Below, piece by piece: positions 1 through 5,998 of a stretch of 11,204 nucleotides of DNA. The first letter of the stretch is position 1. Each line of letters opens with the position of its first letter. The notes under the pieces are model-generated. The model worked only from the letters and a program-made list of their open reading frames with translations, ran no database searches and was not told the origin of the DNA. The DNA is taken from positions 1 through 11,204 of the forward strand of contig CAJKQX010000074.1 of NCBI GenBank assembly GCA_905202125.1, given 5' to 3'. A program made the position numbers and the translations under genes. This stretch comes from an uncultured Prevotella sp. (GTDB taxonomy: Bacteria; Bacteroidota; Bacteroidia; Bacteroidales; Bacteroidaceae).

Positions 1-15
1 ACAACAAATATAATC

Positions 16-68
16 TCCAAAACAGCCATGAACTCTAATGACCGATTCGGGTTTATGGCTGTTTTGGA
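16..68 (+). terminator. Long hairpin, probable terminator of a gene left of the window
   Basis: Bases 16-35 pair with 49-68 in an unbroken 20-bp stem: 14 Watson-Crick pairs (16-29 with 55-68), then six more that include two G-U wobbles (30 with 54, 34 with 50). The loop is 13 bases. The wobbles work only in plus-strand RNA; on the minus strand they become C-A and A-C mismatches. The A-run of the left arm, the U-run of the right arm and the following AU-rich tail suit a rho-independent terminator. The gene it would serve is outside the window. Confidence 0.6.
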
Positions 69-149
69 ATTAATATTTTGACATTCCTTTTCAGTCCTTC
101 TGCATTGGGTAATAATTTTTAATATTCGATGAAATGTCTGATCTTACTT

Positions 150-175
150 GCGGCCGCAAAAGTTTGCGGCCCTAC
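150..175 (-). repeat. REP-like GC-rich palindrome with GTAG tag
   Basis: GGCCGCAAA (152-160) and TTTGCGGCC (163-171) form a perfect inverted repeat around two central bases, giving a tight 8-bp stem with a 4-base loop. Read on the minus strand, the stem is directly preceded by GTAG (175-172). A GTAG or GTGG tag beside a short GC-rich hairpin is characteristic of REP elements recognised by RAYT (Y1-type) transposases. The block stands out from its AT-rich surroundings. Only one copy is in the window, so the repeat nature is inferred. Confidence 0.45.
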
Positions 176-237
176 ATACGTCCAATTAAAATAGTTTAAG
201 AATTTTATCTTGCATCTCTCTCCTATTGCCACATTCA

Positions 238-246
238 CCCCCCCCC
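238..246. repeat. Homopolymer run of nine C
   Basis: Nine consecutive C lie in an AT-rich spacer, about 100 bases downstream of the TPR gene stop. No gene or promoter is seen across it, so phase variation of a local gene is not supported. It may simply be a slippage-prone or hard-to-sequence tract. Confidence 0.7.
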
Positions 247-270
247 ATTATGTTTTCATTAATTAAGTAA

Positions 271-306
271 TAAAGGCTGCCTCAATTTTCATTGAAACAG
301 CCTTTA
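271..306 (-). terminator. Hairpin terminator of the exbB-to-TPR operon
   Basis: TAAAGGCTG (271-279) pairs perfectly with CAGCCTTTA (298-306). After a 2x2 internal loop, TCAAT (282-286) pairs with ATTGA (291-295) around a 4-base loop. On the minus strand the hairpin begins 37 bases after the TPR stop codon, and the stem ends in CCUUUA followed by UUACUUAAUU, a loose U-rich tail. All pairs are Watson-Crick, so it could also work on the plus strand. Confidence 0.65.
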
Positions 307-343
307 AATTTATGATTTTAGAATACTTGTTTGTCTGTTATCA

Positions 344-1765
344 TTACATTCCCAATGCCTGCTTAGCCATTTGGTTTTCCGGATCTATCTCCAATATCTT
401 GTTCCAGTAGATGTCGGAATTTTGCTTATCGTCCTTAAGGAGATAGTAATATCCGAGATAGCGGTAAGATTCTATCAGACGTTCGTTGTCCTTTGCCTCT
501 TTTGTATCTTTGGCAAGAATAATCTCTACGAGTTTCTCGTAATGCGGTTTAGCAGTACCTTCTTTTGTTTCCGGGTCTTGAGCATAACCGATGTGAGCTC
601 TTTGGAGTGTGGCGAAATCGGCGATACTCGGCATCTTCTCTGCCATTTCGGCATACAAAGCGTCTGCTTTGGCATACATGTCAGCACTTACCTCTTTTGT
701 TGTGAGTGAGTCTGATGCTTCGGCTACACACATTGCGGCGAGAGTGTGGATGTCGTTGGCAGTCTTTTCCTTGAGATTATTGAGATATTTTTCGTAAGCC
801 ACAATAGCATTTTTGTAATCGCCTTTTTGCTTGTATGCTTCGGCAATGTTCTTCATTGCATCGTTGCGGTCTGCCTCGTTGTCCTCATTGTTATCAATGG
901 ATTTCTGATACATTGCGATGGCCTCGTCGTACTTTTTGGCTCCCATGTATGCGTATCCGTAGTACAGATAGTCGCTCTCGGTGATCTTCGTGTTGTCAGA
1001 TTTGTTGAAGAGGGCATCGGCAAATTGCAGTGCCTCGTCATACTGTTTGAGATTTGTCAAGTCGTAGAAGGAAATACGGTTGAGCGCCGGATTCTTCGGG
1101 AATTTGTTGTTTCCGTATTTTGAAACCTCAAGACTCTTTGTGAATTCGCCTTTGAGGAAATAAGCCAAAGCGTAGTCTACGAGCTGATAGTCCTCCATCT
1201 TGGCCTTGTCCACCTGATCGTAGTATTCAACAGCTTTTGTCAGGTTGCCTGCCTTGCTGAAGATTTCGGCTGAGATAAGTCCTGTGGGGTAGTCGGGTAC
1301 CTGCTTTTTGAGCTCTTCCAGTTTGGCTACGGCAGCGTCGGGATTGGCTTTGCTGTTTACTTGGGCATAGCGGCGGTATCCGTTGGGGTTTTTCGGATCG
1401 AAATATATTGCCTGCTCAAATAGAGCCGATGCAGCGCCACCATTATCTTTCAGTACCTGAATATCTCCGGAAAGAACGTAAGCATCGCCGCAGTTCTTGT
1501 TGCGCTTGATAGCCATATCGGCATATTTCTGAGCGTTATCAAAATCCTGAATGTCAAAATATGCACGACCGATACCTACCATCACGTCAGCTTCCTTTTT
1601 GTATTCTTTAAAAAGGTTTTTCACTTGTGCTTCCTTATCGGCAGCATCTGATTTTATAATTTTCGTGAATTGTTCGATGGCTGATTTATGATCTACCTGA
1701 GCCATTGTGGGAGCATTGAATCCTATCATCATTGCTCCGATAAATAAATATTTAATCGTTTTCAT
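344..1765 (-). CDS. Secreted tetratricopeptide-repeat protein
   Basis: This 473-residue protein has an N-terminal signal peptide: a Lys-containing start, a hydrophobic stretch at about residues 6-18, and a likely signal peptidase I site after T-M-A22. The mature protein is almost entirely helical TPR repeats; the clearest are at about residues 59-92, 94-127, 263-296, 303-333 and 431-464, the last with the typical end LEIDPENQMAKQAL. No catalytic motif or membrane helix is visible, so a periplasmic scaffold or protein-protein adaptor is the best reading. It is the last gene of the exbB-exbD-exbD-tonB-pstS-like operon, 69 bases after the PstS-like gene, and is followed by a terminator hairpin. 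I recall TPR genes at this place in other Bacteroidales TonB operons, but no function can be read from the sequence. The start ATG fits the signal peptide exactly. Confidence 0.88.
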   Translation of the reverse strand: MKTIKYLFIGAMMIGFNAPTMAQVDHKSAIEQFTKIIKSDAADKEAQVKNLFKEYKKEADVMVGIGRAYFDIQDFDNAQKYADMAIKRNKNCGDAYVLSGDIQVLKDNGGAASALFEQAIYFDPKNPNGYRRYAQVNSKANPDAAVAKLEELKKQVPDYPTGLISAEIFSKAGNLTKAVEYYDQVDKAKMEDYQLVDYALAYFLKGEFTKSLEVSKYGNNKFPKNPALNRISFYDLTNLKQYDEALQFADALFNKSDNTKITESDYLYYGYAYMGAKKYDEAIAMYQKSIDNNEDNEADRNDAMKNIAEAYKQKGDYKNAIVAYEKYLNNLKEKTANDIHTLAAMCVAEASDSLTTKEVSADMYAKADALYAEMAEKMPSIADFATLQRAHIGYAQDPETKEGTAKPHYEKLVEIILAKDTKEAKDNERLIESYRYLGYYYLLKDDKQNSDIYWNKILEIDPENQMAKQALGM

Positions 1766-1790
1766 AGTTCTTTGAATTTTATATTATTTT

Positions 1791-1809
1791 ACTTATCAGT
1801 TTGATAAGT
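1791..1809. repeat. Perfect 8-bp inverted repeat between PstS-like and TPR genes
   Basis: ACTTATCA (1791-1798) and TGATAAGT (1802-1809) form a perfect stem with a 3-base loop. It lies in the largest gap inside the operon (69 bases). In minus-strand RNA it is followed by A-rich sequence, so it is not a terminator for this operon. In plus-strand RNA it is followed by UUUU. It may be an RNA processing or stability element that sets expression of the TPR gene apart from the upstream genes, or an operator. Both roles are inferred. Confidence 0.4.
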
Positions 1810-1834
1810 TTTTATACTTTGTTTCTCCTTTAGT

Positions 1835-2794
1835 TCAGTTCGTCACATTGACATCCCGGATTGTGATATTGCCTTTGACAGGCAGCAGACCGGCCTTGAA
1901 TATTATCATCTGTCCCTGCGGGGATGTAATAAAGTTGCCGAATCCCCACGGTAGTCCGCGCAGAGGATCGTTGAGCAGGGCATAGATGGTCCGTGTCAAC
2001 GGATAGTTGCCGTTGTATATGTAATATTGGTAAGGTTTCCAGCTGTTTGATGGGGTGGCCTTATCAAGTCGGCTTACCGACATTACTCGTATGTTCTTGT
2101 TGAATGTGAGATTGGTCGAATCTCGTTTGTCGTTCAACCAGTTGCTACCTATGATACCAATGGCTTTAGGTGTCTTTTCAACGTAATTGATGACATCGGC
2201 AGTCTTGTTGGTTGCTACGACGTTGGGGTTTGTGATGGGTTTGCTTCCAAGAATGCTGTCCTCAGCAAAGTGGACCGTACTTGATTTTTTGTTGTCGAAA
2301 ACCACTATTATTTCCCCGCGTTTGGAGTCAGGGTTTATCTCACTCCATTTTGTTACCTTTCCGGTAAGGATGTCCGCAATATTCTTTATCGAGATGCAAG
2401 TGTCGTTGTTTTCCTTGTTGACGATTAATGCAAGTCCGTCGTAAGCTATTGCAAATGATCTCGGATTATAATTACGGTCTTTCAGGTTTTGTCTTTCTGA
2501 GTCTTTGAAATCCCTTGAAGTGATGGCGAGACAAATCTTCAACTTGAGCAACATATTTATCGCATCCGACTCGCTTGTGTAGATGGGGTTCACCTTTGCC
2601 TGAGGATATGTCATTTCGAATACTTCCTTCTCTTCGCCGATTATGGGACTAAAACTTTCGTCAGAGGCGAAACTAATCACCCCTGACGAATATGTGTCTG
2701 TTCTTCCGTCTTTTCGCTTCTTGTTGTTGCAGGAAGCGAAAAGAACGGTTAACAGTGTTAATCCTACTAATATGTAAGATGTGCTTTTTTTCAT
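1835..2794 (-). CDS. PstS-like substrate-binding lipoprotein
   Basis: The 319-residue protein resembles phosphate ABC-transporter binding proteins (periplasmic binding protein type 2 fold). Residues 1-21 form a lipoprotein signal with lipobox LFASC, so Cys22 would be lipidated. PstS-like landmarks follow: the opening strand at about 37-50 (GVISFASDESFSP), SESDAINMLL near 74-83, ITSRDF near 91-96, the IADILTGKVTKWSEINP block at 139-155, and AIGIIG near 211-216. The usual phosphate loop RxxSGT is here NKKSST (about 168-173), so the Arg and the loop Gly are both missing. No Pst permease or ATPase genes are nearby. The gene sits in the TonB operon, six bases after tonB, which suggests a role in envelope sensing or TonB-linked uptake rather than classic phosphate import. 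Family membership is fairly sure; ligand and function are not. Confidence 0.82.
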   Translation of the reverse strand: MKKSTSYILVGLTLLTVLFASCNNKKRKDGRTDTYSSGVISFASDESFSPIIGEEKEVFEMTYPQAKVNPIYTSESDAINMLLKLKICLAITSRDFKDSERQNLKDRNYNPRSFAIAYDGLALIVNKENNDTCISIKNIADILTGKVTKWSEINPDSKRGEIIVVFDNKKSSTVHFAEDSILGSKPITNPNVVATNKTADVINYVEKTPKAIGIIGSNWLNDKRDSTNLTFNKNIRVMSVSRLDKATPSNSWKPYQYYIYNGNYPLTRTIYALLNDPLRGLPWGFGNFITSPQGQMIIFKAGLLPVKGNITIRDVNVTN

Positions 2795-2800
2795 TATTGC

Positions 2801-3640
2801 TTATTGTAATCTAAATGTGACGGGAACACGGTACTTAACGCGAACGGGAGATCCATTCTGCTTACCGGGAATCCATCTTGGCATGCCTTTTACAACTCTT
2901 TCAGCCTCGCGGTCGAGTGACGGGTCGATTGATTTCTCGATTCTTACGTCTGTGATAGAACCGTCTCTTTCAACAACGAATCCTACTACCACACGACCTT
3001 GAACACCGTTTTCAGCAGCGATTGGCGGGTATTTCATGTTATCCTTGAGGTATTTCATGAGCTCACCATCTCCACCGGGGAATGCAGGCATTTGTTCTAC
3101 CACTTCGAATACTTTGTTTTCCTCAACCTTCTGTACCTGGGGTTCAGGCTGGGCAATTGTTTCCTTTGCCTTGATAACCTCACCGTTGGCATCATCGTTA
3201 CCTTTAACGTCGAACGTACCGATTGCTGTCTTGCTGTCCATGAGTTCGTCCTGTGTCTTCAGCTCTTCCTCAGGTTTTACTTCGTCGTCCTTCTTGATGG
3301 TCGGGGCGGTGAACTTGATTGAGCTCTTGACACGTTCTACAACTTTTTCGGGTTCCTGAATCTGCACTTTCTTCTGTTTGATCTCAACCTCCTTCTTGGG
3401 CTGTTTGAGAGCAGTGAGCTCATTTACCTGTGTTGCTGCAACTTTAGCACGCTGTTCGTCTACGATGTTCTTAACTGTCAGTCCTATAAAACATGCGCAA
3501 ATCAATACAACAACTGAGATGATTGCTGTGATATTACGTTTGGTAGTCTTTTTACGCAGTTTGTATGCTCCGTAAGCTTGATTTCTACCTTCGAATACTA
3601 AATCAACCCAGTCGTTTGATATCAAATCTATTTTAGACAT
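2801..3640 (-). CDS. tonB: TonB energy-transducing protein
   Basis: TonB couples the proton motive force harvested by ExbB/ExbD to outer-membrane TonB-dependent transporters. The 279-residue protein starts with a cytoplasmic segment carrying the Bacteroidota-typical motif RNQAYGAYKLRK (residues 19-30). One membrane helix follows at about 36-58. A charged periplasmic linker, rich in Lys, Glu and Pro, spans about 65-175. The C-terminal TonB domain covers about 185-279, with MPAFPGG, KYPPIAAENGVQGRVVVGF, DREAERVV and the MPRWIPGKQNGSPVRVKYRVPVTF block. The domain is complete and ends at the protein C-terminus, as usual. The gene follows the second exbD gene by 36 bases and precedes the PstS-like gene by 6 bases, so it is translated from the same operon mRNA. 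Its neighbours make it a TonB of the general energy system rather than an orphan. Confidence 0.95.
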   Translation of the reverse strand: MSKIDLISNDWVDLVFEGRNQAYGAYKLRKKTTKRNITAIISVVVLICACFIGLTVKNIVDEQRAKVAATQVNELTALKQPKKEVEIKQKKVQIQEPEKVVERVKSSIKFTAPTIKKDDEVKPEEELKTQDELMDSKTAIGTFDVKGNDDANGEVIKAKETIAQPEPQVQKVEENKVFEVVEQMPAFPGGDGELMKYLKDNMKYPPIAAENGVQGRVVVGFVVERDGSITDVRIEKSIDPSLDREAERVVKGMPRWIPGKQNGSPVRVKYRVPVTFRLQ

Positions 3641-3676
3641 TGTCTTTCAGTTTTATTTGTTAAACATTAAACGACT

Positions 3677-4321
3677 TTATTTAACTCCTGCTTTTTCCAG
3701 AAGTTTCTCGTCGTCCGGGTTAATTTTGTCAATCACGTATTTACCGACACTACAAATGGTCATCTCATCGAGTGCGTCAATAAGGTTCTTATAAGATGAA
3801 TTGTCCGTGGCCTTGATGATGATGGTCATTGTTGCAATCTTCTGACCATTGATCTCTCCGGCTTTGATTTTTTTCAATTCATTGCTGTAAACCGAGTCCG
3901 GCATGTTGGGATTGTCAATCTTCTTCTGGTCAAGTTTGGCTTTTGCTTCCATTACCTGAAGGATTGGTTGTGTGCCGTCTTCTGTTATGTGCGATATAAG
4001 CACCTTACGTATTCCGTCTTTTCCCCATGTGGTCTTTTTCAGACATGTCGGGTCGTCATACTTTGGAATACCCGCGATATAGTAAATCTGGTCGTTAGCT
4101 CCCACATAAATTGTGATTGTGTATGAAGCTTTTGATACTGATTTATCTTCTTCGCTCATGTTCTTATCGTTACTTGGCATACTCAACTCCATTGTCTGTG
4201 GCTTGGCCAAAGAGGTACAGAGCATGAAGAATGTGATAAGAAGCATCATCATGTCCACCATAGGCGTGAAATCCACGCGGACATTCATCTTTTTCTGCTT
4301 ACTTGCTTTTTGCTTAGCCAT
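3677..4321 (-). CDS. exbD: ExbD/TolR-type protein, second of two
   Basis: ExbD proteins are single-helix partners of the ExbB proton channel. This 214-residue copy has a basic cytoplasmic start (residues 1-15), then VDFTPMVDMMMLLITFFML at 16-34, which forms the membrane helix. Asp23 matches the conserved proton-carrying Asp of the family. The periplasmic part (about 40-214) is longer than in E. coli ExbD (141 residues in total) and ends in a typical ExbD block with TMTIIIKATDNSSYKNLIDALDEM near 164-187. The gene starts three bases after the stop of the first exbD gene, with a perfect AGGAGG upstream, which points to tight translational coupling. It differs clearly from the first copy in its periplasmic region, so the two are diverged paralogues that may form a mixed dimer. 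Confidence 0.93.
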   Translation of the reverse strand: MAKQKASKQKKMNVRVDFTPMVDMMMLLITFFMLCTSLAKPQTMELSMPSNDKNMSEEDKSVSKASYTITIYVGANDQIYYIAGIPKYDDPTCLKKTTWGKDGIRKVLISHITEDGTQPILQVMEAKAKLDQKKIDNPNMPDSVYSNELKKIKAGEINGQKIATMTIIIKATDNSSYKNLIDALDEMTICSVGKYVIDKINPDDEKLLEKAGVK

Positions 4322-4324
4322 TCT

Positions 4325-4951
4325 TTAGTCCTCCTCTTTTTTAAATGAAGTGATGAGATAGTAACGGTTCTCACTCATGTCCTGAAGTTCAGACATCACA
4401 GTCTTGATAGCACTGTAAGGAGTATCTTGGTCGGCCTTGATGGCGATCTTGATATTGCTGTTAGTGTTGCGAGCTTCTGATACCCAAAGCTGAAATTCGC
4501 TTTTGTCCTTTTTGCCCGTTCCGTCATCAATGCTGTCTGTCGGAATTCCTTCCTCCTGTATGGCTTTTGCCAATTGATCTTCCGGAAGACTGAGATATGC
4601 GCCCAACTTGTCCATACTTACACCAAGCATAGAGTGCTTTTTGAGCGCTTCCATCTGTGTGCCGGTGAGTTCTACACCGAATCTTCCGGTCATTGCCTGT
4701 ACGATAGAAATCATATCGTTGGCGTTGTCAATGGTCAAAAACACCTTGCCGTCTTTTGCGACATGTATGTTCAGGACATCTTTCTCTGGAACTTTAATCT
4801 CTGATACCGAACCTGGGGTGACAACCTTGACCGGATCATTCTTCACGAAAGTTGATGTAAGCATGAAGAATGTCAGCAAGAGCACCATTACGTCCGACAT
4901 AGGAGTCATATCAATCCAGATGTCGTTTTTCTTAATTTTTACTTTACCCAT
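4325..4951 (-). CDS. exbD: ExbD/TolR-type protein, first of two
   Basis: This 208-residue ExbD-type protein starts with a short basic cytoplasmic segment, followed by IWIDMTPMSDVMVLLLTFFML at residues 11-31. Asp20 in the motif MSDVM matches the functionally essential membrane Asp of ExbD. The periplasmic region is extended: LNIHVAKDGKVFLTID (about 60-75) resembles the usual ExbD strand, an insert runs at about 78-155, and the conserved end block NIKIAIKADQDTPYSAIKTVMSEL lies near 166-189. It follows the exbB gene by 30 bases and overlaps the ribosome-binding region of the second exbD gene. The proton-path Asp is present in both copies, so both could take part in proton transfer. Whether they form homodimers or a heterodimer cannot be read from sequence. 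Confidence 0.93.
   Translation of the reverse strand: MGKVKIKKNDIWIDMTPMSDVMVLLLTFFMLTSTFVKNDPVKVVTPGSVSEIKVPEKDVLNIHVAKDGKVFLTIDNANDMISIVQAMTGRFGVELTGTQMEALKKHSMLGVSMDKLGAYLSLPEDQLAKAIQEEGIPTDSIDDGTGKKDKSEFQLWVSEARNTNSNIKIAIKADQDTPYSAIKTVMSELQDMSENRYYLITSFKKEED
4330..4335 (-). promoter_or_regulatory. Perfect Shine-Dalgarno sequence for the second exbD gene
   Basis: The minus strand reads AGGAGG, eight bases before the ATG of the second exbD gene, inside the last codons (Glu-Glu-Asp) of the first. Bacteroidota genes seldom rely on such sites, so this may be codon-driven coincidence. Still, the spacing is ideal and supports the chosen start. Confidence 0.5.
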
Positions 4952-4981
4952 AGTGATAAGTTTTTAGAGGGTTAGCAAAAA

Positions 4982-5809
4982 TTAAGCCTCTTCTCCGTGG
5001 TTGGCTTCGTATGTCTGTGCGATAGTGTAACCAACTTCATCGAGAGCGTATGTGAGCTTGTCGATTTTGTTTGTGAAGAAGTTATAAATGATTACAGCGA
5101 ACCAAGATGTCAAGATACCGGATGCTGTATTTACCAGGGCCTCAGAAATACCGGTTGAAAGTGCCTGAGAGTCAGCACCACCACCTGCTGCCAAAGCTGC
5201 GAATGAACGGATCATACCGACAACGGTACCGAACAAAGCGGTAAGAGTACCGAGTGTTACGATAGTTGCAACGATGGGGAGGTTCATCTGCAGAGTAGGC
5301 ATCTCAAGCTGAGTGGCCTCTTCGTGAGCCTGCTGAATCTTAGCAACCTTCTGGCTCTTCTTGATTCCGCTGGTCTTTTCCATATCCTCGTATGCGTTCA
5401 ATGAAGCTGAAACAACGTTAGCTACTGAACCCTGCATCTTGTCGCAAAGCTGATGTGCTTTAGCGAAATCACCACCTTTGATGGCTGATTTTACTTCTGC
5501 TGTGAATTTAGCGAGCGGCATTTTACCGAAAGCTGAACGAAGGGCGAGGTAACGCTCAACACCAAGTGCGATAACGGTGAACAGCAATGTGAAGATCACA
5601 GGAACGACAATACCTCCTTTGTAGATTGTACCGAGAAGGTTTGAAGGCTCTCCGCTGTTGTCTCCGCCGTGGAAGTTACCAGAACCACCGAGGAAGAATT
5701 CATAGAAACAAATTGCAATGACGAAACATACCACGATGATCCAAATTGCATCTCTTACTCCTTGAAAGCCCGATTTCTTAGGGCTTGCTGTTTTTTGTGT
5801 AGTTGCCAT
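4982..5809 (-). CDS. exbB: ExbB/TolQ/MotA-type proton channel
   Basis: The protein forms the inner-membrane proton channel that works with ExbD and TonB. It has 275 residues. An N-terminal hydrophobic helix at about 21-40 is followed by a Gly-rich periplasmic stretch (41-58), then membrane helices at about 66-86, 178-200 and 223-246. The MotA/TolQ/ExbB domain signature is clear in the last two helices: TLGTLTALFGTVVGMIRSF (185-203) and ISEALVNTASGI (221-232), with the channel-lining Thr residues expected in the family. The cytoplasmic part between helices is about 90-175. The first helix and Gly-rich loop make it longer than E. coli ExbB (244 residues). It is the first gene of its operon: a promoter match lies about 107 bases upstream and the first exbD gene follows after 30 bases. 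Confidence 0.95.
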   Translation of the reverse strand: MATTQKTASPKKSGFQGVRDAIWIIVVCFVIAICFYEFFLGGSGNFHGGDNSGEPSNLLGTIYKGGIVVPVIFTLLFTVIALGVERYLALRSAFGKMPLAKFTAEVKSAIKGGDFAKAHQLCDKMQGSVANVVSASLNAYEDMEKTSGIKKSQKVAKIQQAHEEATQLEMPTLQMNLPIVATIVTLGTLTALFGTVVGMIRSFAALAAGGGADSQALSTGISEALVNTASGILTSWFAVIIYNFFTNKIDKLTYALDEVGYTIAQTYEANHGEEA

Positions 5810-5875
5810 AATTTTTTAATTTTTATTTTTAAGTTGTTAATAAATTTAGCCGTCTTTAATTATTCACTATAAAAA

Positions 5876-5893
5876 ATACAAATCAAGTTGTAT
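5876..5893 (-). ncRNA. Leader hairpin followed by U-run, upstream of exbB
   Basis: ATACAA (5876-5881) pairs with TTGTAT (5888-5893) around a 6-base loop. In minus-strand RNA the stem is directly followed by UUUUUAUAG, so it resembles a weak terminator or pause site inside the predicted 100-base leader of the exbB operon. The stem has only one G-C pair and would be weak. Its role in regulation is speculative. Confidence 0.25.
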
Positions 5894-5915
5894 GTCTTCT
5901 CTTTTTATCTAAACG

Positions 5916-5946
5916 CAAAGATAGCAATTTAAGTATAAATTGAAAC
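5916..5946 (-). promoter_or_regulatory. Promoter of the exbB operon
   Basis: On the minus strand TATCTTTG (5923-5916) is a full match to the Bacteroidota -7 element TAnnTTTG. A degraded -33 element, GTTTC (5946-5942), lies 18-19 bases upstream. Transcription would start near 5909 and give a leader of about 100 bases. No other -7 match is seen between this point and the exbB start. Confidence 0.6.
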
Positions 5947-5998
5947 TTAATTGACGTATTTTAACAGTGAGAATGAAATTATTTTTTGTAAAAATGAG

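Larger units (their letters stand above)
1..343. other. Gene-free region left of the TonB operon
   Basis: I see no convincing gene here. From left to right the stretch holds a long hairpin (16-68), a GC-rich REP-like palindrome (150-175), a run of nine C (238-246) and a hairpin that fits a terminator of the TPR gene (271-306). The rest is AT-rich spacer. The arrangement looks like a spacer between convergent genes: the minus-strand operon ends on the right, and the first hairpin pairs best as plus-strand RNA, so a plus-strand gene probably ends just left of the window. That last point is inferred. Confidence 0.6.

Noticed and set aside
1766..1834. A separate promoter for the TPR gene.
   Set aside because: I found no TAnnTTTG match on the minus strand in this gap, so the gene is placed in the upstream operon.
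5927..5952. An imperfect inverted repeat (AATTTAAG with CTTAATT) upstream of the exbB promoter as an operator.
   Set aside because: It is AT-only and imperfect in an AT-rich spacer, so chance is the simplest explanation.
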